NCBI GenBank assembly: GCA_021495925.1
Contig: JAKEKT010000131.1
Span: 1-64,000, forward strand
Length of the DNA stretch: 64,000 nt
Reading direction: 5' to 3'
Source: Diplodia intermedia
Taxonomy: Eukaryota; Ascomycota; Dothideomycetes; Botryosphaeriales; Botryosphaeriaceae
A model generated the notes under the pieces. It was not told the origin of the DNA. It worked only from the letters and a program-made list of their open reading frames with translations, and did not search any database. Both the position numbers and the translations under genes were made by a program. Below, piece by piece: positions 48,365-59,297 of this stretch. Numbering within the stretch: position 1 is the stretch's first letter; each line of letters begins with the position of its first letter.

Positions 48365-50168
48365 ATGATTCCCAATCAGACGCAAGAATCCTCCGAGGCC
48401 CACCCCTTGTCCAATTTGAACGAGCATGTCGTGTGGTCGCTTCGCGAAGGCGTCTTTCACAAGCTCGTGGACCATCCACTCGAGACCCTTTTGGGCGCCG
48501 TGTGTCTCCTACTTGCCTTGTACACAGTCGACACCCTTCGGACACGCTTCTTCCATCTTAGCGTGTTCAAGGGGCCGAGCTGGGCAGCCTACACAAGACT
48601 GTGGCTTTGCAAGACGTTGGCATCGGGCAATTCGGCGCAGATCTTCGTCGACGTCAACAAGAAATACGGGCCGGTGGCCCGCATTGGGCCGAACAACCTT
48701 GTTACCGACGACCCGGAGTACGTGAGGCGGATACTCGCAGCGCGGTCGCATTACAACCGCGGCCCGTGGTTCGATTCGATCAAGATTGACCCTCACGTGT
48801 CCAACATCGTGTCGGAGAGACATCCGGGGAGGCACAACCATCTCCGCTACCAGATGTCCGCGGGCTACGCCGGCAAGGACATCAGCGGGCTGGAGGCCAC
48901 AGTCAACGAGCGTATACTGGCCTTCGTGAAGCGCATCGAGGACAGCTGGCTGTCAACACCCGACTCCACCAAGGCTTTCGACATTGCGAAGAGAATCCAG
49001 TACCTGGCCGTCGATATCATCACGCATCTCTCGTTTGGGAAGCCGCTGGGCTTCGGGGAGTCCGATTCGGACCGGTTCAACTTTCTCGCCACCATCGAGA
49101 CCCAGCTTCCGATTGTGCAGCACTTCTCGGTCATCTTGGAGCTCAACGATCTGCTGGCTTGGGCGGCCAAGTTCAAATGGCTCAGGAGGCTCATTGTGCC
49201 GTCTTCGCAGGACAAGAAAGGCATCGGCATGATCATGGGCGTACGCTTCCTTAAATGCCCCTCAACCATGTACAGACTCGGACTAACCACCGCCCGCAGA
49301 TTTCGCACGAAGTCATCCAGAAGCGCTTTGGGCCTTCGGCGGAGCGCAAGCAAGACATGCTTGGCTCGTTCATCTCCCGGGGCCTGGACGCCAGCGAGGT
49401 AGAGATGGAAATCTCCATTTCACTGTCTGTCCCCTCCACACCACCGTCGACCCAAGTGAAGCCAGCTGACGGATGTATTTTGACAGGGTCGCCGGATCGG
49501 ACACCACCGCGACGGCGATGCGTTCAACACTCCTCTCAATCATCTCGACGCCGCACGTCTACTCGCGTCTGGTGAAGGAGATCGACGACGCCGTCGCGCG
49601 CGGCGAAGTGTCGTCGCCCATCACGGAGGAAGAGGCGAAGCGGCTCCCGTACCTGCAAGCGGTGCTCAAGGAAGGGCTGCGTCGGTTCCCGCCCATCACG
49701 CAGCTGCGCGAGCGCATGGTGCCGCCCGAGGGCGACTGGTACGACGGCAAGCACATCCCCGGCGGGACGTTCGTCGGGCTCAGCGCGTGGGGGCTGCAGC
49801 TGAACAAGGTGTTCGGCGACGACCCCGAGGTTTTCAGGCCCGAGCGGTGGCTGATCGACGACCAAGACCGCCTGCGCCGCATGGCCCAGGTGCAGGAGCT
49901 CATCTTCGGCCACGGCACCACGAGGTGTCTGGGCATCCCCATCGCGATGATGACCCTGAACAAGATCTTTGTCGAGGTATGTTGCACGTCGTGATCTTGG
50001 CCATGCCAATGCTGACACATTGTTCCGCTTCGACAGCTACTTCGCCGGTTTGATGTGCAGGTGATGAACCCCCACCGGCCGTGGAAGAGCATTTGCTACG
50101 GCATATTCTTCCAGAAGGATTTCTACGTCCGCATCACGCGTCGTGATGGTTCCGCACAGACGGCATGA
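48365..50168 (+). CDS. Cytochrome P450, pisatin-demethylase-like
   Basis: Four exons (48365-49240, 49300-49424, 49487-49976, 50037-50168) give 540 residues. Features in order: N-terminal membrane anchor (ETLLGAVCLLLALYTVDTLR), KKYGPVARIGPNNLVTDDPE, I-helix VAGSDTTATA, K-helix KEGLRRFPP, the FRPERW segment, and the haem loop FGHGTTRCLG with the axial Cys. The donor of the second intron (CT|GTCTGT) was chosen because it joins EISISL to VAGSDTT in frame. The FGHGTTRCLG variant with Arg next to Cys is usual in the fungal pisatin-demethylase-like group. An ER monooxygenase; substrate unknown. It lies between the P450 pseudogene and the rhodopsin-domain gene with no other biosynthetic genes adjacent. 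Confidence 0.9.
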
Positions 50169-51041
50169 TTTGCTTTGATGTCTTTTTCCTGCCACATACC
50201 CGCAGTCACGACCATGAGATAGATACAAATAAAGTGAATACTCCAACGCTCTTCTCCATTGTGAACAGGGGTCTGCTCGTTCTGCGACTCCGCCGGCTCA
50301 ATGAGGCTTTCCGACTCGCCTCGCGTCGACATATTCCGCACTCTGGCTTTTCTCATCAGAGTCAGCAGCCAGCTGTGGTCCAACTAATGCAAATGCATTC
50401 TGTTTAGACAGGTGCGCCGCGATTACCGGCGCTACCGTCGGAGTCTAAAATGGTAGCATCGGTATCCACCTCTCCCCGGACGAAGCCACGTGAATCTGGT
50501 CAGTGTTGCCTTGGCCGGTCTTCGGCCTCTTCCGTGAATGAGATGAAGCCTTCTCCGTCCGCGCAAGGATGTCGACATGGGCTGAGCTGCAATCCTTCAG
50601 CCGCGGAACCGAAGCGCCGGCGCCTGTCATCGCAACTGATGCCAAAAGAGGCCGGATGCAGAACGGAGAAGGTCGAGTACGGATTGCTGCCCGGTCCGAT
50701 TTTCCCAGTCTTCCTCGTGCGTTGTTATCGGCGTCAGCACGCATGCGCTGGCTGTTGGATCGCTTATGCATCGCTTACGCATCGCCCATCCAATGACCAA
50801 AGAAGTCTCTACGCCACTGTGCATAAGCGAATTATTGCTTTCACTGCGCCGCAGTGCAGGCATCCGCACGATGGTGGGGGCTATTCTTCAAAAACTCACA
50901 ACCATGTTTAGGAAAACACTTGCCGCTCGTTGGCCTTAACATATGTTTTCGGACGCTTTCTTTATATGGCTTAGACTCTCTTGCTTCGACACACATTCTG
51001 ATTGGAGGAGATCGGCGAATTTTATTTAATCATCATAGTAG
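50169..51041. other. Intergenic, convergent
   Basis: About 870 bases with the 3' ends of the P450 (+) and the rhodopsin-domain gene (-). Frames present are unconvincing. Confidence 0.45.
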
Positions 51042-52222
51042 CTATGCCTCCACCATCGGTGTCATCTGCGAGGATGCCGATTTCGTCTCGGTCGACTGGT
51101 CCCGCGACGGAGTCGAACCTTCACTCCCCCGCGTTTTCCCTCCGAGCAGTCTTTTCTTCCACGACCTCCTCTCCGCCTCGCCGCCGTCATAGCGCGATCT
51201 GCCCGCGCGGTTGAGCAGGGAGCGGAAGGCGGTGAGCGAGCCCATGGCCACAGCCACGCAGCCCTCGACGTGCTGCCAGAACATCTCCCACGTGACGTCC
51301 AAGTTTTTCTGCGACGGCTGGATGATGCCCGCCATCCTGACGAAGGCGACGACGACCATGACGAGCGAGAGCGACAGCAGCGCCCCCAGCCCGGCCTTCT
51401 GTCTCGTGCCGGTCTTGACGCGGTGCAGGATCGCTATCGGTATGGAGACGACTGAGGCTGCGTCAGCAGGAAAGCCGTTGTCGCGCATGGATTCCGGCCG
51501 CGGACTTACCCATGATGTCTGTCAGCACGTCCAGTGCCGTCAACACCGCCGTGACGGCCGTGAAGCGGGGGATGGTGTCGTTGGGCAGGCATTTGACTGC
51601 CGGATCGATGTGAGCATTGGGCCAATCAGTTGCACGTTTGCTTTTCAACGTTACCTCCTTCAATCCCGAAGTAGGGACAGTTGATGAAGCCGCCGCCGAT
51701 GCACACGCCCCACGAGGCGAAGGTGAGGGCGACGACGGCCCAGTAGTAGACGGCCATGGGCTTGGAGAAGCTCGCGCCGAGCGACTGGAAGTAGGCCATG
51801 AAGGAGAACTTGACGGCGAAGATGGCGGTCCACACCATGGACAGGTACGACTGGATGATCTTGTTCGAGTCCAGCAGCGCGTCGACCTCGCCGTTGGCCA
51901 GGATGGACGCGAACGTCACCTGGTCGGGGATCTCGATGAGGGCCTCGAAGATGAACATGTCGTGGATGAACCAGTACAGCAGCCCCGTGGCGGCAACCAG
52001 GCAGGCGGAGCCGAAGAGGAGCAGGTAGTCGTCGAGGAAGAGCTTGCGGACGTGGTGGTGGCGGACGACGTACCGCAGCGCCACCACCACTATGGCCGAC
52101 CCGGTGAGGACGCCAATGCCGATCTGGAAGGGAACCACTGCGATCTTGCCCGCATGCTGGATGGCGTGCGTTCTTGCGTCTCCGGTGAGCCCGACGCCGG
52201 CGGACGAAGAGGAGGAGTCCAT
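51042..52222 (-). CDS. Fungal rhodopsin-domain integral membrane protein
   Basis: Three exons on the minus strand (52222-51655, 51596-51510, 51457-51042) give 356 residues. Seven hydrophobic segments are readable, beginning IGIGVLTGSAIVVVALRYVV, with the family landmarks RKLFLDDYLLLFG (the LDDYL motif after TM2), FAVKFSFMAYFQ, Cys in FINCPYF and ALDVLTDIM (the DxxTD near TM6), then KxGLGALLSLSLVMVVVAFVR. The tail is polar and Ser/Arg-rich. This large family (DUF/PTH11-related, 'rhodopsin domain') is common in plant-associated fungi; individual functions are mostly unknown, some relatives act as surface sensors. Plasma-membrane location is expected. Confidence 0.88.
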
Positions 52223-52742
52223 GGTGCGCGCGCAAGCTGCAGCGACGGGACGCGAATGTATTATGGGGCTGGGAACGGGTGCTTTAACTTCTGATTGTTC
52301 CGTGGTACTAAATTTCAAAATAGAAACTGTTGCCTGCTTTCATCTGCAACTATTGTTGCGGACGAACTACTCGATTCAGCGTGCATAAGCGCCCTGGCAG
52401 GGTTTCCTCAGGCCCCGACAGACCATCGCACCCTTGTCACTGTACATGCAGGGATCCGCATCTACCGTCTCGATACCATTTTTACAAGAATTGGCTTTGC
52501 ATCTGTTTAGTTTCTACCCTGAAGATACTATCTTATCTGCTGCCCCGCTACCCCACTGTCCCACCATCTCTCCACAAAGCAAAAGATCGACTTGCTTGAC
52601 GCCCGCTTGTTGTGTTTGGCAGAATAATGGGGTTCGAGTTTTGCCCGGTGGTAACGCGTGCACGGACTCGCGCCTCGACCTATGAACCCTATTTTCCTTC
52701 GCTTCCAGTCTCTCTTCCCCGTCCAACTCACACACAGCCATA
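52223..52742. promoter_or_regulatory. Divergent promoter region
   Basis: 520 bases between the rhodopsin-domain gene (-) and the kinase-like gene (+). No distinct motif seen. Confidence 0.45.
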
Positions 52743-54518
52743 ATGCAACAAGTCGATCCGCGCGTGGGGGGCGTCATCGGCCGCGGTGGAACGAGCAAGG
52801 TGTACGAAGTCACTTATGCCAACGGCGACACTCGGGCCATGAAAACGGCATGTACTCCTCACCACAGCATACGCTTCACCGCTGACACTGTCAGGTCCAT
52901 GACGACGATGCATTTCAAGCTGAGACGGCGGCATATGACCGCATTACTGCCGTTGGAGCGTTACGCAATCGAGTCCCGCGCTACTACGGCGTGACCGGTA
53001 TCCCACCAAGCTCCATCTTACTGGAGAAGCTCGATGGCGTCTCGCTCGGGGATGCTATCAAGACTCTCCCGTTAGAGAAGCGAGATGAGCTCAAGAACGA
53101 AGTTACCAAGACGCTTCATCTTCTACACCGTGAAGCTGGCATTTGCCACGGCGACATCTGCCGCAAGAACATTATCATCCAGCACGGCGTCCCCAAGCTG
53201 CTGGACTTCGGTATCTCCACCCTAAAACCCGCCGTTATGAGCGACCAGGACGAAGAGGATTGGGAATACGATACGGGACGGGATTTGAGTTCACTACGCG
53301 CCATCTTCTGGGAGCGTACGTCGGAAGAGTCTCACGAGCAAGCTCTCGCCCACGTCGAGCGCATGCACCAGTATCCCGACTACCGCCCCGAACCCACGCT
53401 GGCCACACTACTATCACGTATCGGACATCCCAGCAACAAGCTTCTCGACTCCATCATCGACCTTGTCGAGTCTCCTTCGCCCGACCTCGCGCTCGAGCTT
53501 GCACGGCACCTTTCCACGCGGGCCAAGTGGTCCCAAGCAGTACGGATGCTGATCGACTGCTCAAACCGCTTTCAGGCCTCATCGTCGAACTTTCAGACCG
53601 GCCTGGTGCTCGAGATGAAGGAGGCCGCGGCTCGCTATGCGGCAGAGCATAGGTGGCTAGGTACAGGGTGTCCGATCGTCCGTTCTAAGCTAATCGCGCA
53701 CGCGATTGCTCTAGGATGAAATTACGTAAGCTAATCGCACGCGCGACGAGTTATTATATAAGTAGTCGCGTGCGCGATTATCTTTCGACGAGGTGTCGAT
53801 TAGATTACCTAGAATAGAAGAATAGTAAAGAAAAGAAAGAAATAAATAAAATAGGAGCTAAGCGATAAATACTACGCCTATGCCCGCGGCCGTGCTTTTA
53901 TTCGTGTAATATCCGTGTAATAACCGTGCATTTAATCGCGCGGACTAGCACGCGCGATATCTTTAAGCAATCGCGGGTGCGATTACTTATATAATAACTC
54001 GTCGTACGTGCGATTGGCTCTTAAGCATTAGTCCGTCGCACGCGCCCAAATGGACGGACGATCGGACACCCTGGCTAGGTAGCGAGCTGGAACCATCGAC
54101 CACGGAGCTGTTTAATGGCGCAATCGACTACTACTTGCACTCGTCCCCCGGACGAGACGACGCCGACGAGAGGGTCCTGAAGTTGCGTCTCGAACTTGCT
54201 ACTACTCTGTCAGACGCTGACGGTGAGAGCGGTATGGTCCAAGTATGCGAGGAGGCCCTGGAGAAGGCTATGGCTACGGGTAAGAAGGTTGGCGAAGACT
54301 TGGTGCGCGAGTTCCGGAAGCTTCTCGAGAGCAGTTTGGGAGAGTTGGATGCCCTTATGACCCTGATGGAGAGGTACAAGATGCGCGGAACAGAGTACCA
54401 TCAGAGGCCGTGGTCGAAGCTGCCCGAGTACCAGTCCATTTACAAGCGGATGGAACAGGCCATGGACCTTTGCGATGTTCTATTGCTCGGTCAGGAACTT
54501 GAGGAAAGTCTAGTTTGA
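52743..54518 (+). CDS. Protein-kinase-like protein, exon interrupted by a hAT-type MITE
   Basis: If the MITE is spliced out, exons 52743-52847, 52895-53660 and 54079-54518 give 436 residues in one frame. The N-lobe shows GVIGRGGTSKVYEV (Gly loop) and RAMKT (Lys); the C-lobe shows CHGDICRKNIII (HGD in place of HRD, Asp and Asn kept) and LLDFGIS (DFG). The region after about residue 190 is helical and not recognised. The first intron needs a GC donor (ACG|GCATGT) to give MKT-VHDDDAFQAE in frame. If the MITE is not removed, translation stops at 53719 within the element, about 130 residues early. The frame after the element is open to 54518, so coding selection seems to have lasted until recently or to continue. 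Confidence 0.7.
53656..53663. repeat. Left 8-bp target duplication GCTAGGTA
   Basis: GCTAGGTA precedes the element and is repeated at 54074-54081. Eight base pairs is diagnostic of hAT transposases. The copy contains AG|GT; its GT (53661-53662) starts GTACAG, a fair 5' splice site. Confidence 0.9.
53664..54073. mobile_element. Non-autonomous hAT-type MITE (410 bp)
   Basis: The element begins CAGGGTGTCCGATCGTCCGT and ends with the exact complement ACGGACGATCGGACACCCTG, a perfect 20-bp terminal inverted repeat starting CAGGG as in many hAT elements. Longer subterminal arms also pair: CGACGAGTTATTATATAAGTA near 53747 and its near-complement ACTTATATAATAACTCGTCG near 53985. Short AATCGC/GCGATT repeats are scattered inside, as in hAT binding regions. 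No open frame for a transposase, so it must be mobilised in trans. Flanked by the 8-bp duplication GCTAGGTA. Confidence 0.92.
54074..54081. repeat. Right 8-bp target duplication GCTAGGTA
   Basis: Exact copy of 53656-53663. Its AG (54077-54078) could serve as a 3' splice site; the following GTAGCGAG continues the coding frame. Confidence 0.9.
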
Positions 54519-54546
54519 ATCTTCGAGGACAACGACTTGCCGGGGT

Positions 54547-54754
54547 CACGGCGGGTGACAGAAGAAACTGCCCACCTAACCCCTATCCGCCTTACACAGA
54601 TGCATTTATGCGCAGTTGAATACAAGATCTGGACGTGAATGCATGCATTTAAAACTTATCTTCATGTCTGGACCTTGTATTCAACTACCTACATAAGTAT
54701 TGTAATGCGTGTAAGGCAGATGCGGTTGGGCAGTTTCTTTTGTCACCCGCCGTG
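54547..54754. mobile_element. Palindromic MITE, copy B
   Basis: 208 bp with a 28-bp terminal inverted repeat (CACGGCGGGTGACA, then AAGAAACTGCCCA; one mismatch) and inner arms GTTGAATACAAG / CTTGTATTCAAC around the centre ATTTAAAAC. GGGT on both sides may be a 4-bp target duplication, but this is uncertain. It starts 28 bases after the kinase-like stop codon, so it is probably in the 3' untranslated region. Same family as copy A. Confidence 0.8.
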
Positions 54755-56686
54755 GGGTCCTATACATGTCCTCAGGCCCTTCAGGTAGGTCTGGAAATAC
54801 AATCGGGCAGCTTTCCCGGACCGTTGATGACGGTCATCCCATGTGGGTGTGTCCTGGGTTCACAAGTACCTCCGCCGGGTTCAGCATTACGCCGTGAAGC
54901 GCAAAACGCGATACGTATACATCTTGACTTCACAGAATCTTATGGTGTGCCGTCACGGGATGGAAATGGCCGCAGCGTGAAGCCCAAAGTACGCTGTATA
55001 CCATTGGATTATCTATAATGTTACATGTATAGTTTCAGCCCCTCTCGCTCGAAAGGAGTGTACCACCGCCTTGCTTGCTCCGGCCGCCTTAATAGAATGC
55101 TACCTTATCCGGCGTGCGTCTTCTCACGTTAAAGGCGAGCATGTTTTCCAAAGCACCCAAAGTGAAAGAGAGCGGAAGGTTTAAAGGAGGATTCTTCTAG
55201 TAGCTATAAAGAGAGGGTGAAACAGAATGATAAGATACATGGCCATATTGTGTGACGTTGTACTTAGTGGGGTGAGGGTCGCTTCAACTGACCATAACGT
55301 GTGAGATGTCTTAGGCTGGGCCCAGGAAGTCACAGGATTACGTGCGTCAGTTATAAGACCAAGCGGCGTGTGCTTTGAAGGGATATTCAATTACCCCTTG
55401 CGCCTACCTCTCTCTTATGTGCCCGATCCAAGTACGCAGTATCAGGCAGCAGCAGCTACTAACAATGGTCCAGCTACCCTTCCTTTCCCAGAATGGCATT
55501 TATGAGCTCGAATTGTGTCACGAAAGCGGTCTTCAGACCCGGGACCATCCCGTCCCCGGCACGACCACTCAGGGGGGACAGGAAGTATCCAGTGGTACGA
55601 CGATGTCATTCCGCCTTGGTTGTCTTGATTTGCTTTCCTCTTTCGGCTCCACCGGTTGCTGGAAATGCACGCACCCTCGCCGCACCTTTGCCGCAACTGC
55701 ACTTGTGCCACCTGCCGCATCCACACTGATATCCACGCCCGGCAGCCCTATTGCCTCTGCCACAGTCGTCTTGTCTACCGCTCTTCGTATCATCCATCAG
55801 CACGTGGAATGCAAGATTCAGACCATACCCTGCCCTGGATGCACAGCTTCAAGGTTTCTAGCTCGGGCCATGCTAGTAACAGCGATGAGGACGTAGTTGA
55901 TTCAGTACGTCCCATCTCATGCACCGCTCCACCTCAAATCCAACCAATGTAGCACCAATGGCAGCGAAGACGCTTTCCATACCCGATTCCGCTCCCTCAA
56001 CACAGATGCGGGTAACATCGTATGATTTTGTCGCGTAAATGTGTCACCATGAAGTTTTGTTTTGCCGCCGTGGCTGCACGGTCCTGCTTTCCCGCTGCTC
56101 TCTGACGTACCACCACTTGTATAGCGCCATCGGCTAAGTACGAAACTGACGCGAAGACGCTGCACAAGGAACTCGGCCTAACGCCACAAAGTACCATATG
56201 TAGGAAGATATGCATCCACAACAATAGAATCAAGCCCAGTAGCCTTGTGCGCCCAGACCGTGGCAAGAATCTGTTTGGTTTTTGAGAATGCAAGAGCGAG
56301 CAAAAGAACTTTCGCTTCTATGGCCTTGCATCAGTCTAGACTTGGAAAACAAATCAAGCTGAAGGCATAGACAGCCCTCGTACGTGCAATCCATTTGGAC
56401 TGGGTAAAAGAAACCAGCCGAAGTAGGATTGGAGGTCTGGATTGGCTCCCGTTCATGGGGTGCATCTTAAGAATTGCAGTGGGCTTAGGTGGCCCCGAGT
56501 GCCATGCGATACAAAATTGAATGAGCGTGCAGACATTGGGAGACCATCTGTAGCGCATGGCGCAATCCTTCAGTTCCCCCGGGGCTGATATTTGCTATAT
56601 AAACCACGCAGGACCCCCAACTGAAGTAACCAGTAAGCTAGCTCCCAACGACAAACTCAAGCTTTCAAATACTCTGGCCCAGCACA
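54755..56686. other. Intergenic, 1.9 kb
   Basis: A plus-strand frame of 173 codons (55375-55896) and several shorter ones lack any recognisable motif or splice pattern. The final 130 bases, with TATATAAAC at 56597, are the likely promoter of the crystallin-like gene. Confidence 0.45.
56595..56603 (+). promoter_or_regulatory. Probable TATA box of the crystallin-like gene
   Basis: GCTATATAAACC lies about 90 bases before the ATG at 56687, a usual distance for a fungal TATA box plus a short leader. Assigned by position only. Confidence 0.4.
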
Positions 56687-57234
56687 ATGCATTTCATTCA
56701 CGTTGCGACCGCATGCCTTTCCATTGCAGGATGCGCCCTTGCAGTTCCTGTACACCAAGCTGAGGCAGCAGACTCTTCAATGTACGTTTACCTCTCGATG
56801 AATCCATGAGATCGATAATAACGTCAGGGAGTCTTGCGGCCCGAGCTGTCTACACGATCACATTCTTCGCGGACATAAACTGGGGTGGCGAGAACATCCG
56901 TCTGGAGAACCAAGGGACCGGTCTCTGTAGTAAGTGGGAAAGCAGAAGTCGTCGAGGATTTGGTTTGGATCCGGTGCTAAGAAGTCCAAAAAATGATACA
57001 GAAAATATGCCGAGTGGATGGAACGACAGAGCCAGCTCGGTCGTCGTATCCGCTGGACATTCCTGCCGCTACTGGAAGTAAGTAAAACTCATCCCGGAGC
57101 AATAAACATTGTGTCTTCTGACATATCAAAGGGACGAAAATTGCCAGGGAAGCGTGTTCGGAGGAACTGAGCAGAACTACGCATCCTTCCCGAGCGGATT
57201 CAACGACCAGGTCTCGTCGTGGCGCTGCTCTTGA
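56687..57234 (+). CDS. Secreted beta/gamma-crystallin-like protein
   Basis: Four exons (56687-56781, 56832-56929, 57002-57077, 57132-57234) give 123 residues. MHFIHVATACLSIAGCALAVP is a signal peptide. The mature part has two related Greek-key-like motifs: VYTITFFADINWGGENIRLE with SGWNDRASSVVVSAGHSCRYW, and DENCQGSVFGG with PSGFNDQVSSWRC at the C-terminus. The (W/F)ND(R/Q)(A/V)SS pattern is the calcium-binding N/D-x-x-S/T-S signature of microbial beta/gamma-crystallins. Four Cys could form two disulfides. The acceptor of the first intron (CAGGGAG|T) is the weakest junction. Functions of such small secreted proteins in fungi are mostly unknown. Confidence 0.8.
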
Positions 57235-57920
57235 TGGTTGAAAAGCATCATGTCGGTCGTCTCTTCCGAGAATAGAGACACACTCGGTCGTTACTTTCTT
57301 AGCGGTTTTGTGGCTGTGGTTCACACAGCACCAAAGTCGCTTGATGAAGAGGCACGCCTCCCGAGAGGGCGTTGGAAATACGGAAATAATGGCGACTCTT
57401 TTCGCCCGTCACATTCGTTTCATCACTACATAGCTAGTACCGAACAGCTCAATGGAATTCTTCCCCACACCCAGTTTCACATTTCAATAGCATCTACCAA
57501 TTGATTTACTACCTACAAGATAGCAGCATCTTACACTGCTATGAGATCTAAGCCTCCACAGTCTACAGATCGAATGAGATTAAGACTGTGGGTGTTATGC
57601 AGATTGGCATAGGGAGGCTACGAGTGCATGTGATCTTAAAGGCTATTTCTCCATATGGGTTTCTCAAAACCATCGAGTTCGACGGCCGTGATTATTGCCA
57701 AAGGCGCCTGCGGTTTTGTCTCGGCATCCGTCTCTGCCTCCTAAGCTCTTTGTTGGACGGGCGTTGAGGCTGGTATATTTATAACTATCCGGTACATCAT
57801 AAAAACAATGCAGCTTCGGCCGAGAGAACGACATTCACTACGGCTGGAAAACACATATTCCACAAAGGCGGACACACATGGTCATGTTTCGGGTATCAAA
57901 AGTTCTACTTCGGTATATCT
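57235..57920. other. Intergenic, convergent
   Basis: Holds the 3' ends of the crystallin-like gene (+) and the unknown gene (-). No gene seen. Confidence 0.5.
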
Positions 57921-59297
57921 CTACCGTCCCAATCCCTTTAAAACGCTTTCAGCCGTGACCTGTGCCTTGATCCTATCATACTCGTCTCGCTCGCCTGTCC
58001 GTAATAGCGTGCGGGCGGCCGCGCCTAAGTCCATGAGCTTGCGCCACGACGGTACCAGCTCCTTGTTCTCGTGCCGCTGTAGACACCACAGGATCAGGGC
58101 TCGCATGTCGTCCACGAGCTCGAAGAACTTGTCTCTGTGATCCCAGTACAGATCGCAACGGCCGAGAGGGTCGCAGGCGAGGACGGCGGTGGCGAAGGCC
58201 ATGGCCACGTTGAACCTGTCCGTGTCGCACTGGTCGACGCAGGCCGGGACGGTTTCGTCGAAGAATGGCTTGAGGATGACGTGATCATACACGCGGTCGT
58301 TCTCTCTGAAGGCGAGACGGAGCCAGTTCTCGAGACGGCGGGTGAGGGCCTGCCGAACGGCTTCTTGCTCTTCGTCTGAACGTTTGCGTTTGCCGTTGAC
58401 AGCAGCGACCTTTCCTGGTTGGGCTTTCTCAGGAGCAAATCCTGGATCCGACAGGACCGACTCCTCAGCCAAGAGAGAGTTGGTGGGAGAGGCAAGGCGT
58501 TGGAAGAGGTCGGGAGGTGGTGATTGCGGCACGTGAGTCTTGGACGGATCATATGGTGGGGGCTCTTCCGTCGACTTGGAGACGCGGTCGACAGCAGCAG
58601 CCGTGACTCGGTCCTTCTCACGGCCGCGAGGCTTCCGACCACTCTCGACATGCTCCCGGCGAACCGTCATCACATCCCGACCTCCGTAAACGCCCGTTGC
58701 TTTCGGGTACCATTCTTGAAGCTGTCCAGTCTGCAGCAGATTCTTGATCATGGTCAGGCCTGCTTCGGCGTAGCCGCTCGGACACATGTAGAGAACAAAC
58801 TCTTTAGACTCAGAGAGGGAGAAAAGACCGCACAAGAGATCGAGCGAAGTGTCGGAGCAGGTTGAAAAACGGGCTTCTTCTTTCCGAGGCGTAACTACCA
58901 CACCGTGCTGGCTAAGAGTAAAATCGACGCGGACGAGTCTACCAGATTTGGACAATCGCGCATCACTGATGGCGGACTTGATGGATTGATCTTGGATTTC
59001 AGAGGCGTCGATGGAGTGGAAGCTGATTGACGGGCCGTCGGCATTACACGAGTGGAGGGGCACCAGGAAATCAAAACACCTCTGCTTGCGGCTGCCTCCT
59101 CCCTTGACCATGACAGACAAGCTCAGTCTTGCGAAGATGCGTTTCTTGTCCTCGTCAAGCGATACCGTGAACATCATGTTGGGGTCCTGTTCGTTGAAGG
59201 CCGTGGCACATCCAAGCCCGCACAAATCCTCGGCGTTGTTCCGCCACGCTGCCACGACAACTTCTTTCAACATCGGGGCTGGAGACTGGAGAGGCAT
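57921..59297 (-). CDS. Conserved-looking protein of unknown function, 458 residues
   Basis: One uninterrupted frame on the minus strand from ATG 59297 to TAG 57921. I do not recognise the family. The N-terminal 200 residues look like a mixed alpha/beta domain (KEVVVAAWRNNAEDLCGLGC, NMMFTVSLDEDKKRIFARLS). A polar, Pro-rich linker with a bipartite basic stretch (GRKPRGREKDR; GKRKRSDEEQ) follows, which could be a nuclear signal. The C-terminal 150 residues are helical with Cys/Trp (CDLYWDHRDKFFELVDDMRALILWCLQRHE). No signal peptide or membrane segment. Length without introns and the even codon use make it very likely a real gene. Confidence 0.75.
   Translation of the reverse strand: MPLQSPAPMLKEVVVAAWRNNAEDLCGLGCATAFNEQDPNMMFTVSLDEDKKRIFARLSLSVMVKGGGSRKQRCFDFLVPLHSCNADGPSISFHSIDASEIQDQSIKSAISDARLSKSGRLVRVDFTLSQHGVVVTPRKEEARFSTCSDTSLDLLCGLFSLSESKEFVLYMCPSGYAEAGLTMIKNLLQTGQLQEWYPKATGVYGGRDVMTVRREHVESGRKPRGREKDRVTAAAVDRVSKSTEEPPPYDPSKTHVPQSPPPDLFQRLASPTNSLLAEESVLSDPGFAPEKAQPGKVAAVNGKRKRSDEEQEAVRQALTRRLENWLRLAFRENDRVYDHVILKPFFDETVPACVDQCDTDRFNVAMAFATAVLACDPLGRCDLYWDHRDKFFELVDDMRALILWCLQRHENKELVPSWRKLMDLGAAARTLLRTGERDEYDRIKAQVTAESVLKGLGR

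Noticed and set aside
51095..51125. GGTTCGACTCC (minus strand) is a perfect tRNA B-box
   Set aside because: It lies in the coding tail of the rhodopsin-domain gene and no A-box or cloverleaf can be built around it.
55375..55896. 173-codon plus-strand frame between the MITE and the crystallin-like gene
   Set aside because: No signal peptide, domain or splice structure, and opposite frames are just as open.
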